From Azospirillum sp. TSO22-1 (GTDB lineage: Bacteria > Pseudomonadota > Alphaproteobacteria > Azospirillales > Azospirillaceae), in contig NZ_LGQZ01000027.1 in the NCBI RefSeq assembly GCF_003116015.1, positions 124,001-188,000 on the forward strand: 64,000 bases of DNA. The letters run 5' to 3'. Below the pieces are notes generated by a model. The model had not been told where the DNA came from, ran no database searches, and saw only the letters and a program-made list of their open reading frames with translations. Positions 44,191-53,939 of the stretch are shown in pieces. Every line of letters begins with the position of its first letter. Position 1 is the stretch's first letter. A program made the position numbers and the translations under genes.

Positions 44191-47100
44191 ATGGCGAACG
44201 CGGCACGGCCTGGTCCTTCACGCCTGCGGGACGCGGTCGGCAAGAGCATCGATGGGACCAACAAGCTTCTGCTCAGGCCGGCGGCCGGACAGACCCCGCC
44301 TGAGAGCACGCCCATGGCGGAATACAAGGCGCTGTTCGACGAATACCGGGAGATCTGGGGACGGTCGGCCGCGCTTGACGCCGCCGAGGAGCGCGTGAAG
44401 GCGCAGGCCGCCACGATGGACCCGACCGAGCGCAGCCGGTGCGAGCACGACGCGGTGGATCATTACCGTGCCGCGGTCGCCGAACGTGCCAAGGTGGGGA
44501 CGCCGCAGGCCGCGCTGTGCCTGTCCGGCGGCGGCATCCGCAGCGCGGCCTTCGCGCTCGGCGTCATCCAGGGGCTGGCGCGCGAGGGGCTGCTGACGCA
44601 GTTCCATTACCTGTCGACGGTGTCCGGCGGCGGGTACATCGGCGGCTGGCTGTCCCGCTGGATCCGGGACGAGATGCTCGGGGGGAGGACGCCCCGCGAA
44701 GCCGTGCGCCAGGTCGAGGCCGAGCTGTCCACCAGCGGGGCGGTGGAACCGCCGGCGCTGAAGCGCCTGCGGGAGCTGACCAACTTCCTGACGCCGGAGG
44801 TCGGCGCCGCGTCGGTGGACACCTGGACCGGCGTGGTGCTGTACATCCGCAACGTGCTGCTGAACTGGGGGGTGTTCCTGCCGGCGCTGATGTGCGCCGC
44901 CCTCCTGCCGAACCTGGTCGCCCGCGGCATGGACGGGCTGGAGGGAGCGCGCGGCGGGGCGCCGCTCGCCCTCTCGGTCCTGCTCCTGCTTGTCGGGCTC
45001 GCGGCCTATGCCGCCGGCCTGTACCGGGCGTGCCGGTACCTGCCGAGCCATCGGATCGGCGGGCCGCCGTTGCAGCCGCCGCGCGGCACCGCGCTCGAAC
45101 CGAAGGGCAGGGCGCACGTCGTCATCATCTCCTGCGCCATGGTCTGGGCGTTCGCCTGCGCGCTGTTCCTGGGATCGGTGTCCGGCACCAACTGGTTTGG
45201 GGCGGCCGTCGTCGATCTGCCGTCGGTCCTTCCCGGCGCGTCGTGGGTGGCGGACCGGTGCGCGTCCTTCAAGTGCCTGACGATGCCGTCGAAGGACGCC
45301 ATTGCGGCGGCGGGGGTGACCCTGCCGCCTTTGCTGACGCCGGACGGCCCCGACCCGCGCGGTCCGTTGGCGGTGTGGCTGGGCGTGCTGACCTGGTGCG
45401 CGTCGATGGCCGCCTATCTGGCGGCGTGGTGGCGTGCGCGCGGCGAGGACCCGGGGGCGTTCCGCTCCTGGAACCTGCTGTCCTGGACGCTGTCGTCGGT
45501 GTTCGGTGCGCTCCTGCTGACCGGCGGGTGCCTGGTCCTGTGGCGGGTCGGCCCGGTGTGGCAGTTCGACGCGCTGGCGGCCCTGGGGCCGGTGTGGGTG
45601 GCCGTCGCCTGCCTGGCGCAGGCGTCGCTGCACAGCGGGATCCGCCGGCAGCGGCCGGACGGCGACGATGACCGGGAATGGATCGCGCGGGTCAGCGCGG
45701 TGTGCCTGCAACTGACCGCCGCGTGGGGGCTGCTCGCGGCGGCGTGCCTGCTGCTGCCCCGCTTCCTGTGGGACGGGCAGACCACGCTGGCGTGGAGCAG
45801 CAGCGCCGTGGCCGCCGCGTCCACGCTGTTCTCCGCGTTCGGCGGCAGCAGCGCCTGGTCGAAAGCCGGCAAGGTGATGACGCTGTGCGGTGCGTCGCTC
45901 AAGATCGCGCTGTCGGTGGCGGCGGCCGTGGGCATCGCCGGGCTGCTGGCGCTGTTCAGCCGGCTGCAGGTCAATGTCCTGATCGGCTGGCTGGGCGATG
46001 CCGACGCGCAGGCGCTGTGGCAGGACAAGCTGTTCGGTTCCCTGGTGCTCCTCGCCGCCTTCATGGCGGGGCTGGCCGCCCTCATGTCCTACCGGGTGGG
46101 CGTCAACCGCTTCTCCATGCACGGCTTCTACCGCAACCGTCTGGCGCGCGCCTTCCTGGGCTCGGCGCACGAGGGGCGCGAGCCGCATCCGTTCACCGGC
46201 TTCGACAGCGGCGACAACCCGCGCATGTGGGAACTGGCGACCGAGGCGAACACGCCGCCCCGGGATGACGACCATCCGCGGCGGGTCCTCTTCCCCGTGG
46301 TCAACGTCGCGCTGAACCTGACCAAGAGCACCCGGCTCGCCTGGCAGGAGCGCAAGGCGATGTCGTTCACCATCACCCCGCTGGCCTGCGGCAGCGCCGA
46401 CCTGCAGCCCCGCACGCCGGAGCACGGGCTGAGCCTGAAGGAACTGCGGGATCCCATGGCCTGCCGCAGCGGCGCCTATGTCTCGTCGAAGGTCTACGGC
46501 GGGCCGGAGATTCCCGACGATTCCTGGCAGTACGCCACGCCGCCCGGCAACGGCGCGCCCGGGAATTCGTTCACCGCGTCGCCGCCGGGCATCAGTCTGG
46601 CGACGGCCATGACGCTCTCCGGCGCCGCGGCCAGCCCGAACATGGGCTACCACTCGACCAAGGCGACGGCGTTCCTGATGACGCTGTTCAACGTGCGCCT
46701 CGGCGCCTGGCTGCCCAACCCGGCCTATGCGGTCCGCGAGTTGTGGACGAAGCCCGAGCCGCGCTTCGGGCTGGTGCCCATGCTCGACGAACTGGCCGGC
46801 CAGGCGGACGAGCGCGGGCCGTACGTCTACCTCTCCGACGGCGGGCACTTCGACAACCTGGGCATCTACGAGATGGTGCGGCGGCGCTGCCGGCTGATCC
46901 TGGTCAGCGACGCCGGCTGCGACCCGGCCTGCGGGTTCGAGGATCTCGGCAACGCCGTCCGCAAATGCATGATCGACCAGAACGTCGGCATCGAGTTCCA
47001 GCCGGTGCGCATCGCCGCGCGCGGCAAGGACGACAAGGCCGACAAGGACGCCGTCGCCTTCGCCGTCGGCACCATCCGCTACCCCGAGGGTGGCAAGGGC

Positions 47101-47397
47101 ATGATCCTCTACATCAAGCCGACCTACCTGCCGGACCTGCCGCTCGACGTGCAGGCCTATGCCCTGGCCAACAAGGATTTCCCGCACCAGAGCACCGGCG
47201 ACCAGTGGTTCAGCGAGTCGCAGTTCGAAAGCTACCGCGGGCTGGGCCTGGAGACCATGAAACAGCTGTTCAAGGGCAAGCCGACCGGCACGCTGGACCA
47301 GTTCTTCGGCGCGTTCGCCGCGCCGTCGTCCGCCCCGCCGCCGCCGAACGGAGGCCTCGCGGCCAAGCTGAAGATCGTCGATGTCGCCGGTCCGTGA
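44191..47397 (+). CDS. Giant membrane-anchored patatin-like phospholipase
   Basis: A 1068-residue protein. The patatin oxyanion loop is 'CLSGGGIRSAAFALGVIQ' (from residue 110), the catalytic serine is Ser145 in 'TVSGGGYIGGW', and the dyad aspartate is Asp883 in 'LSDGGHFDNLGIYEM'. Between the two halves lie many hydrophobic segments (roughly residues 220-650, eight or more helices), so the patatin core is split by a membrane domain. It should cleave membrane lipids at the inner-membrane surface. The start at 44191 has GGAGGG upstream. Single gene, 230 bases from the exporter. Confidence 0.9.
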   Translation: MANAARPGPSRLRDAVGKSIDGTNKLLLRPAAGQTPPESTPMAEYKALFDEYREIWGRSAALDAAEERVKAQAATMDPTERSRCEHDAVDHYRAAVAERAKVGTPQAALCLSGGGIRSAAFALGVIQGLAREGLLTQFHYLSTVSGGGYIGGWLSRWIRDEMLGGRTPREAVRQVEAELSTSGAVEPPALKRLRELTNFLTPEVGAASVDTWTGVVLYIRNVLLNWGVFLPALMCAALLPNLVARGMDGLEGARGGAPLALSVLLLLVGLAAYAAGLYRACRYLPSHRIGGPPLQPPRGTALEPKGRAHVVIISCAMVWAFACALFLGSVSGTNWFGAAVVDLPSVLPGASWVADRCASFKCLTMPSKDAIAAAGVTLPPLLTPDGPDPRGPLAVWLGVLTWCASMAAYLAAWWRARGEDPGAFRSWNLLSWTLSSVFGALLLTGGCLVLWRVGPVWQFDALAALGPVWVAVACLAQASLHSGIRRQRPDGDDDREWIARVSAVCLQLTAAWGLLAAACLLLPRFLWDGQTTLAWSSSAVAAASTLFSAFGGSSAWSKAGKVMTLCGASLKIALSVAAAVGIAGLLALFSRLQVNVLIGWLGDADAQALWQDKLFGSLVLLAAFMAGLAALMSYRVGVNRFSMHGFYRNRLARAFLGSAHEGREPHPFTGFDSGDNPRMWELATEANTPPRDDDHPRRVLFPVVNVALNLTKSTRLAWQERKAMSFTITPLACGSADLQPRTPEHGLSLKELRDPMACRSGAYVSSKVYGGPEIPDDSWQYATPPGNGAPGNSFTASPPGISLATAMTLSGAAASPNMGYHSTKATAFLMTLFNVRLGAWLPNPAYAVRELWTKPEPRFGLVPMLDELAGQADERGPYVYLSDGGHFDNLGIYEMVRRRCRLILVSDAGCDPACGFEDLGNAVRKCMIDQNVGIEFQPVRIAARGKDDKADKDAVAFAVGTIRYPEGGKGMILYIKPTYLPDLPLDVQAYALANKDFPHQSTGDQWFSESQFESYRGLGLETMKQLFKGKPTGTLDQFFGAFAAPSSAPPPPNGGLAAKLKIVDVAGP

Positions 47398-47512
47398 AAC
47401 AAGGGCCCAAGACAAGCACCCGTGACAAATGCGCCCGTCTCCCGCGAACGCTACGTTTCGTTAAGAACCATTAAGTTTAAATCCGCCTATCGCGTTCGGC
47501 GGGGGATAGGCG

Positions 47513-48475
47513 ATGCGGCGGATGCTCGGCGGGTTGCTGGTGGTGGTGTGCGCGCTGGCCCTCACCGCGGGAGACGCCGACGCGAAGCCGCGCAAGCACC
47601 GTCATGGAAAGAAGGCGGTCGCCTCGCGGGTGATCGCCAACAAGGGCTACAACCCGATCGCCTGGAGCCGCACCGACGGTCCGGCGCAGGGAGCGGCGCA
47701 GGCCATCGGCGGCTACGCGGCGGGATGCCTGTCGGGTGGCATGGCGCTGCCGGGCGAGGGCACTGGATACCAGGTGATCCGCCTGTCGCGGCAGCGCAAC
47801 TACGGCCACCCGGCGCTGGTGGAGTTCCTCAGGGGCTTCGGCCAGAAGGTGGCGACGGCCGGGCTGGGAACCGCGCTGATCGGCGACATGTCGCAGGCGC
47901 GCGGCGGGCCGATGAGCTTCGGCCACGCCAGCCACCAGATCGGCCTGGACGCCGACGTCTGGCTGCGCCTCGACCTGCCGCCCATGGGCCGCGCCGCGCG
48001 CGAGCACCTGGAGGAGATCAAGTACGTCGATTACGACGACCGCCGCGTCACCGGGGACTGGTCGGCGAAGCAGGCGGAGATGATCCGCATCGCCGCCAGC
48101 GACCCGCGCGTGTCGCGCATCTTCGTCAGCCCGGCCATCAAGCGGGAGTTGTGCGTCAGGGAGTGGAAGAGCCGCGACTGGCTGGGCAAGCTGCGCCCCT
48201 GGCACGGCCACGACGGCCACATGCATGTCCGCCTGAGCTGCCCGCCGGGCAGCCCGCAGTGCGAGGAGCAGCGCGAGCGGCCGGACGGCGACGGCTGCGA
48301 CGACGACCTGCAGGGCTGGCTGCGCCGCGCGGTGCCGGTGACCGAGACCCCGCCCGAGCGGGCGCGCCCGCGCAACCCGCACCTGCCGTCCGCCTGTCAG
48401 GCGGTGCTGCGCTCGGGCGGAACCCGCATCGCCGCCGCCCCGGCAACGAAGGTCGGTGCGACAACTATTGATTAG
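47513..48475 (+). CDS. mepA: Penicillin-insensitive murein endopeptidase MepA
   Basis: A 320-residue periplasmic LAS-type zinc peptidase that cuts D-alanyl-meso-diaminopimelyl cross-links. A signal peptide covers about residues 1-24. Zinc-site motifs are 'SFGHASHQIGLDADVW' and 'RPWHGHDGHMHVRLSCPPG'. Four or more cysteines in the C-terminal half suggest disulfides. There is no close partner gene. Confidence 0.92.
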   Translation: MRRMLGGLLVVVCALALTAGDADAKPRKHRHGKKAVASRVIANKGYNPIAWSRTDGPAQGAAQAIGGYAAGCLSGGMALPGEGTGYQVIRLSRQRNYGHPALVEFLRGFGQKVATAGLGTALIGDMSQARGGPMSFGHASHQIGLDADVWLRLDLPPMGRAAREHLEEIKYVDYDDRRVTGDWSAKQAEMIRIAASDPRVSRIFVSPAIKRELCVREWKSRDWLGKLRPWHGHDGHMHVRLSCPPGSPQCEEQRERPDGDGCDDDLQGWLRRAVPVTETPPERARPRNPHLPSACQAVLRSGGTRIAAAPATKVGATTID

Positions 48476-48555
48476 CCTTGGGCGGGGGCGTTACGATAAC
48501 GTCAGCATCGTATCGTACTCACCCCTGGATCAAGCGCGCCGGAGCGCGCCGTGCG

Positions 48556-49509
48556 ATGACCGACAAGACCGAGCCTGGTGACGCTCCGCACCTCAAGCTG
48601 AAGACCCGCCTGCACGCGTGGTGGGAGGGCTATGACCTTGCCGGGCTGAAGCGGCGCAAGGGCGAGGACCCGGCCGAGTCCGCTCCCGCTGCGACGGCCA
48701 AGCCGGCCGGCAAGCCGCCGGAGGCCGGGCAGAACCGCTGGGGCAAGCCGCTGTGGAACGCCACCCGAATCGAGGTGGCGGAGCGGCTGTGGGGCAAGGG
48801 TTTCAGCACGCCGGGCGGAACCGAGCACATCTCCTATCTGGTCAAGCCGATGGGCCTCAACCCGGCGATGAGCGCGCTCGACCTCTCGGCCGGCCTGGGC
48901 GGCGCCAGCCGCACCATGGCGCAGCAGTTCGGCTGCTGGGTGACCGGGCTGGAGGCCTCGCCGCTGCTCGCCAAGGCGGGGATGGAGCGCTCGCACATGG
49001 CCGGGCTCGACAAGCGCGCGCCCATCGAGGGCTACGACCCCGAGCGCTTCAGCTTCCCCAAGCGGGTCGACGGCATCGTCTACAAGGAGGGCCTGTTCAC
49101 CGTCCGCGACAAGGACCAGATGTTCGACGGCATCGAGGCGTCCCTGAAGCCGCGCGGCCACCTGCTGATCACCGACTACATCCTCGGCCCCAAGCCGAAT
49201 CGCGGGTTGGTCGCCGCCTGGGCCGAGCACGAGCCGCTGGAACCCAACCTGTGGTCGCTGGAGCAGATGCAGAACGCCTTCGCCCAGCGCAACCTCGACC
49301 TGCGCATCGCCGAGGACATCACCGACACCCACCGCCACCTGATCCTCACCGCGCTGCAGGGCTTCACCCAGGTGCTGGAGCAGTACTCCCTGGCGCACGA
49401 CACCAAGGTGGCGGTGATGGACGAGATCGAACTGTGGGCGCGGCGCGTGTCGGCGCTCGACAACGGGCTGCGCTGCTACCGGTTCTACGCGCTGAAGCCG
49501 GCCGAGTAG
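48556..49509 (+). CDS. SAM-dependent methyltransferase (class I)
   Basis: A 317-residue protein with a SAM-binding glycine motif 'ALDLSAGLGGASRTMAQQFG' and acidic 'GLEASPLLAKAG' next strand, followed by 'LKPRGHLLITDYIL' of motif III type. The substrate cannot be read from sequence; the domain resembles phosphoethanolamine or small-molecule methyltransferases. I chose the ATG at 48556 ('MTDKTEPGD'), because the preceding 26 codons look noncoding. No clear operon partner. Confidence 0.8.
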   Translation: MTDKTEPGDAPHLKLKTRLHAWWEGYDLAGLKRRKGEDPAESAPAATAKPAGKPPEAGQNRWGKPLWNATRIEVAERLWGKGFSTPGGTEHISYLVKPMGLNPAMSALDLSAGLGGASRTMAQQFGCWVTGLEASPLLAKAGMERSHMAGLDKRAPIEGYDPERFSFPKRVDGIVYKEGLFTVRDKDQMFDGIEASLKPRGHLLITDYILGPKPNRGLVAAWAEHEPLEPNLWSLEQMQNAFAQRNLDLRIAEDITDTHRHLILTALQGFTQVLEQYSLAHDTKVAVMDEIELWARRVSALDNGLRCYRFYALKPAE

Positions 49510-49615
49510 GGGAGTCGCCGGCGGGTGCCATCGGGCGTTGACACGCCCGATCCACCGCACTATGTTCCGCGCCCTACGAACACGCCGCTGATCTCAAGCA
49601 CCAGGAATTCGTATC

Positions 49616-49741
49616 ATGAAGATCGTGAACTCGCTCAAGTCGATGAAGACGCGCCACAAGGCTTGCCGCGTGATTCGCCGCAAGGGCCGCGTCTATGTCA
49701 TCAACAAGCAGAACCCGCGCTTCAAGGCCCGCCAGGGCTGA
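49616..49741 (+). CDS. rpmJ: 50S ribosomal protein L36 (zinc-less type)
   Basis: A 41-residue protein, '[20 protein letters not shown]' at the start and ending 'NPRFKARQG'. It is the L36 variant with a single cysteine instead of the zinc-binding set, as is usual in alphaproteobacteria. The ATG at 49616 has AGGA nine bases upstream. An intrinsic terminator follows 48 bases after the stop, so it is a single-gene transcript. Confidence 0.95.
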   Translation: MKIVNSLKSMKTRHKACRVIRRKGRVYVINKQNPRFKARQG

Positions 49742-49788
49742 TACCGCCGGCCGGTCCGCCCGGCCGCGCCGCAGTTGAGCGTGTTCAG

Positions 49789-49822
49789 GCCGCGCCGGTG
49801 TTCCCGGCGCGGCTTTGCTTTT
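49789..49822 (+). terminator. Intrinsic terminator of rpmJ
   Basis: A perfect 10-base stem (GCCGCGCCGG and complement) with a 5-base loop is followed by TTTGCTTTTG. It lies 48 bases after the rpmJ stop. Confidence 0.85.
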
Positions 49823-49898
49823 GCCTGAATCCTTTCCTTGCCCGGCCGCTTTTGCCGGTGCTACCACTTGACGAAACAAGTGGGAGGAGAGGGCCGGC

Positions 49899-51386
49899 AT
49901 GAAGATGCCCACCCCGGACGCGGGAATCATCTCCCGCCGCCGCGAGATCGTCGAGCGCCTGCGCGCCATCGTGCCCGGCGAAGGCGTCATCGTCGACGAG
50001 GACGAGCTGCGCGCCTACGAGTGCGACGGCCTCACCGCCTACCGCCAGCCGCCGCTCGTCGTCGTTCTGCCCAGCAACACCCAACAGGTCTCGCAGGTGC
50101 TCAAGGCCTGCAAGGAGATGGGCGTCAAGGTCGTGCCGCGCGGGGCGGGGACCTCGCTGTCGGGCGGGGCGCTGCCGCTGGCCGACGGCATCCTGCTCGG
50201 CCTGGGCAAGTTCAACCGGATCCTTGAGGTCGACTACGACAACCGCTGCGTCGTGGCGCAGCCGGGGGTGACCAACCTCGGCATCTCCAACGCGGTGGCG
50301 CACAAGGGCTTCTATTACGCGCCCGATCCCTCCAGCCAGATCGCCTGCACCATCGGCGGCAACATCGCCGAGAATTCCGGCGGCGTGCACTGCCTGAAGT
50401 ACGGGCTGACCACCAACAACGTGCTGGGCGTCGAGATGGTGCTGATGGACGGCACCGTCCTGCGCCTGGGCGGCAAGCATCTTGAGGCCGGCGGCTACGA
50501 CCTCATGGGGATCGTCACCGGCTCGGAGGGGCTGCTGGGCGTCGTCACCGAGGTGACGGTGCGCATCCTGAAGAAGCCGGCCACGGCGCGCGCCGTGCTG
50601 CTGGGCTTCCCGACCAACGAGCAGGCCGGCGACTGCGTCGCCGCCATCATCGCCGCCGGCATCATCCCCGGCGGCATGGAGATGATGGACAAGCCCGCCA
50701 TCCACGCCGCCGAGGACTTCGTCCACGCCAACTATCCCCTCGACGTGGAAGCGCTGCTGATCGTCGAACTGGACGGCCCGCCGGCCGAGGTGGACTACCT
50801 GATCGGCACGGTCGAGGCGATCGCCAGGGACAAGGGCGCCGTCTACGCCCGCGTCTCCAACAGCGAGGAGGAGCGGCTGGTGTTCTGGGCCGGCCGCAAG
50901 GCGGCCTTCCCGGCGGTCGGCCGCATCAGCCCCGACTACTACTGCATGGACGGCACGATCCCGCGCAAGAAGCTGCCGCTGGTGTTGCAGCGCATGCGCG
51001 AGCTGTCGGAGAAGCACGGGCTGCGAGTCGCCAACGTCTTCCACGCCGGCGACGGCAACCTGCACCCGCTGATCCTCTACGACGCCAACAACCCCGGCGA
51101 ACTGGAGCGCGCGGAGGAGTTCGGCAACGACATCCTGCGCCTGTGCGTCGACGTCGGCGGCGTGCTGACCGGCGAGCACGGGGTGGGCGTCGAGAAGCGC
51201 GACCTGATGACCCACCAGTTCGCCGAAGCCGACCTGAAGCAGCAGCAGCGCCTGAAATGCGCCTTCGACCCGGACGGCCTGCTGAATCCCGGCAAGGTCT
51301 TCCCCGAGCTGCACCGCTGCGCCGAGCTTGGCCGCCTGCACATCTCCGGCGGCAAGCTGCCGTTCCCCGACATTCCGAGGTTCTGA
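49899..51386 (+). CDS. glcD: Glycolate oxidase subunit GlcD (FAD-linked)
   Basis: A 495-residue FAD-binding type-4 oxidase. The FAD domain has 'VVPRGAGTSLSGGALPLADG' and 'CTIGGNIAENSGGVHCLKYG'; the C-terminal domain has the 'HAGDGNLHPLI' and 'GVLTGEHGVGVEKRD' motifs that hold the substrate and metal. With GlcE and GlcF it oxidises glycolate to glyoxylate at the membrane. First gene of glcDEF with six bases to glcE. Confidence 0.95.
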   Translation: MKMPTPDAGIISRRREIVERLRAIVPGEGVIVDEDELRAYECDGLTAYRQPPLVVVLPSNTQQVSQVLKACKEMGVKVVPRGAGTSLSGGALPLADGILLGLGKFNRILEVDYDNRCVVAQPGVTNLGISNAVAHKGFYYAPDPSSQIACTIGGNIAENSGGVHCLKYGLTTNNVLGVEMVLMDGTVLRLGGKHLEAGGYDLMGIVTGSEGLLGVVTEVTVRILKKPATARAVLLGFPTNEQAGDCVAAIIAAGIIPGGMEMMDKPAIHAAEDFVHANYPLDVEALLIVELDGPPAEVDYLIGTVEAIARDKGAVYARVSNSEEERLVFWAGRKAAFPAVGRISPDYYCMDGTIPRKKLPLVLQRMRELSEKHGLRVANVFHAGDGNLHPLILYDANNPGELERAEEFGNDILRLCVDVGGVLTGEHGVGVEKRDLMTHQFAEADLKQQQRLKCAFDPDGLLNPGKVFPELHRCAELGRLHISGGKLPFPDIPRF

Positions 51387-51392
51387 GGCCGT

Positions 51393-52592
51393 ATGACGAT
51401 CACGACCTTCAAGCCCGACACCGCCGCCCAGCTCGCCGACTCGATGCAGTGGGCCCTCAGCCACGGCGAGCCGCTGGAGGTGCTGGGCACCGGAACCAAG
51501 CGCCGCCTGGGCCGCCCGGTGCAGGCCGCCTATGCGCTCGACCTCTCCGCGCTGTCCGGCGTGGTGGCCTACGAGCCGGAGGAACTGGTGCTGACCGTCA
51601 GGACCGGCACGCCGCTCGCCGAGGTGCTGCCGATGCTGGCCGCGCGGCGCCAGCACTTCGCCTTCGAGCCGCAGGACCTCGGGCCGCTGTACGGCCTGCC
51701 TGCGGGTGGCGGCACGGTGGGCGGCATGCTGGCCGCCGGGCTGACCGGGCCGCGGCGCATCCAGGCCGGTTCGGCGCGCGACCACTTCCTCGGCGTCGAG
51801 GGCGTGTCGGGACGCGGCGAGGTCTATAAGGGCGGCGGCAAGGTGGTGAAGAACGTCACCGGCTACGACATGCCCAAGCTGATGGCCGGCTCCATGGGCA
51901 CGCTGACCGCGATGACCGAGGTGACGCTGAAGGTGCTCCCGGCGCCGGAGGACGTGCGGACGCTGGTGCTGCTCGGCAAGGGCGACGCCGAAGCGGTGCG
52001 GGCGCTGACCTCCGCCTTGCAGAGCCCGCACGAGGTGTCGGGTGCCGCGCACCTGCCGGCCGCCGTGGCGGCGCGCTCGGGCGTGGTGGCGCGGCTTGGC
52101 GGTGCTGCGACCTGCATCCGCTTGGAGGGCTTCGGGCCGTCGGTCGCCGCCCGCGTCGCGGCGCTGAAGGACGAGCTGGGCGCCGACGCGGTGCTGGAGC
52201 GGGACGACTCGCTGGCGCTGTGGCGGGAGATCCGGGACGTGGCCTACTTCGTCCAACCGGCCGAGCGGCTGGTGTGGAAACTCTCCGTCCCCCCCAGCGA
52301 AGGCGCCCGCGTCGCCGCGGCCATCCGCGAGATCACGGAAGCGGACGTGTACTTCGACTGGGGCGGCGGCCTGCTGTGGGTCGCGGCGGAGCCCGGCGAT
52401 GCCGACATTCGCGAATGCCTGGACGGCACCGGCGGTCATGCCACGCTGATCCGGGCGCCGGACGACGTGCGCGCCTCCGTGCCCGTCTACCACCCGCAGC
52501 CGGAGCCCCTGGCCGCGCTGGCCGCGCGCGTCAAGGAGAGCTTCGATCCCAAACGCCTGTTGAATCCCGGCCGCCTTTACGCGGGGGTGTGA
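51393..52592 (+). CDS. glcE: Glycolate oxidase FAD-binding subunit GlcE
   Basis: A 399-residue FAD-binding protein, shorter than GlcD and lacking the full C-terminal catalytic lobe. Landmarks are 'GTGTKRRLGRPVQ', 'GGGTVGGMLAAGLTGPRR' and 'GGKVVKNVTGYDMPKL'. It is the second subunit of the glycolate oxidase complex. The stop lies five bases before the glcF start. Confidence 0.94.
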   Translation: MTITTFKPDTAAQLADSMQWALSHGEPLEVLGTGTKRRLGRPVQAAYALDLSALSGVVAYEPEELVLTVRTGTPLAEVLPMLAARRQHFAFEPQDLGPLYGLPAGGGTVGGMLAAGLTGPRRIQAGSARDHFLGVEGVSGRGEVYKGGGKVVKNVTGYDMPKLMAGSMGTLTAMTEVTLKVLPAPEDVRTLVLLGKGDAEAVRALTSALQSPHEVSGAAHLPAAVAARSGVVARLGGAATCIRLEGFGPSVAARVAALKDELGADAVLERDDSLALWREIRDVAYFVQPAERLVWKLSVPPSEGARVAAAIREITEADVYFDWGGGLLWVAAEPGDADIRECLDGTGGHATLIRAPDDVRASVPVYHPQPEPLAALAARVKESFDPKRLLNPGRLYAGV

Positions 52593-52597
52593 GGCCC

Positions 52598-53935
52598 ATG
52601 CAGACCAACTTCACCCTCGCCCAGCTCGCCAAGCCCGAAGTCCAGGAGGCCGAGCGCATCCTGCGCAAGTGCGTGCACTGCGGCTTCTGCACGGCGACGT
52701 GCCCGACCTACATCACGCTGGGCGACGAGCTGGACAGCCCGCGCGGCCGCATCTACCAGATCAAGGACATGTTCGAGAAGGGCGGGCCGCCCTCGCCCAA
52801 GGTGGTCAAGCACATCGACCGCTGCCTCTCGTGCCTGTCCTGCATGACCACCTGCCCGTCGGGCGTGGACTACATGCACCTGATCGACCGCGGGCGCGAG
52901 CACATCGAGAAGACCCACACCCGCTCCCCCGTCGACCGGCACTTGCGCGACCTGCTGGCCAGGGTGCTGCCGAACCCGCGCCTGTTCCGGCTGGCGCTGC
53001 TCGGCGCCTGGGTGGCGCGGCCGTTCCGCAACCTGATACCCGGCCGCATCGGCGCCATGCTGCATCTGGCGCCCAAGTCGGTGCCGGGGCCGAGTCCCTT
53101 CGACCGTCCCGGCGTCTACCCGGCCGAGGGCGTGCGGAAGAAGCGCGTCGCGCTGCTGATCGGCTGCGCCCAGCAGGTGCTGGCGCCGCAGATCAACGAG
53201 GCGACCATCCGCCTGCTGAACCGCCACGGCGTCGAGGTGGTGGTGTCGAAGGGCGCCGACTGCTGTGGCGCGCTCACCCACCACATGGGCAAGACCGACC
53301 TGTCGCACGGCTCCGCCGCCAGCACCATCGCCGCCTGGGTGCGTGAGATCGACGGGAACGGGCTGGACGCCGTCATCATCAACGCGTCCGGCTGCGGCAC
53401 TACGGTGAAGGACTACGGCCACATGTTCGCCGGCGACGCGCTGGAGGCCGACGCCAAGCGCGTGGCGGCCCTCGCCCGCGACGTCACCGAGTTCCTGGCG
53501 GAGATCGGCCTGACCGAGCCGACGCGCCGCACCGGGCAGGTCATCGCCTACCATTCCGCCTGCTCCATGCAGCACGGCCAGCGCATCAAGGACCCGCCGC
53601 GCGCCCTGCTGCGCACCGCCGGCTTCGAGGTGCGCGAGATCCCCGAAGGGCACATCTGCTGCGGCTCCGCCGGCACCTACAACATGCTGCAGCCCGAGCT
53701 GTCGGAGGCGCTGCGCGACCGCAAGGTGCGCAACATCGAGAGCACCGAGCCCGACGCGGTGGCCGCCGGCAACCTCGGCTGCATCACCCAGATCGCCACC
53801 GGTACCGGCATCCCCATCGTGCACACGGTGGAGCTGCTGGACTGGGCGACCGGCGGCCCGCTGCCGGGCGGGCTGGAGGAGAGCGAGGCCTTCGCCGGCT
53901 GGCCGCCGGCGGCGCACACCCGCGCGGCGGAGTAG
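52598..53935 (+). CDS. glcF: Glycolate oxidase iron-sulfur subunit GlcF
   Basis: A 445-residue subunit with two [4Fe-4S] motifs: CxxCxxCxxxC at Cys25, 28, 31, 35 and at Cys76, 79, 82, 86. The C-terminal half has two CCG domains ('GADCCGALTHHMG', 'GHICCGSAGTYNML'). It carries electrons from GlcD/E to the quinone pool. The start at 52598 gives the family N-terminus 'MQTNFTLAQL'. Confidence 0.95.
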   Translation: MQTNFTLAQLAKPEVQEAERILRKCVHCGFCTATCPTYITLGDELDSPRGRIYQIKDMFEKGGPPSPKVVKHIDRCLSCLSCMTTCPSGVDYMHLIDRGREHIEKTHTRSPVDRHLRDLLARVLPNPRLFRLALLGAWVARPFRNLIPGRIGAMLHLAPKSVPGPSPFDRPGVYPAEGVRKKRVALLIGCAQQVLAPQINEATIRLLNRHGVEVVVSKGADCCGALTHHMGKTDLSHGSAASTIAAWVREIDGNGLDAVIINASGCGTTVKDYGHMFAGDALEADAKRVAALARDVTEFLAEIGLTEPTRRTGQVIAYHSACSMQHGQRIKDPPRALLRTAGFEVREIPEGHICCGSAGTYNMLQPELSEALRDRKVRNIESTEPDAVAAGNLGCITQIATGTGIPIVHTVELLDWATGGPLPGGLEESEAFAGWPPAAHTRAAE

Positions 53936-53939
53936 GGCG

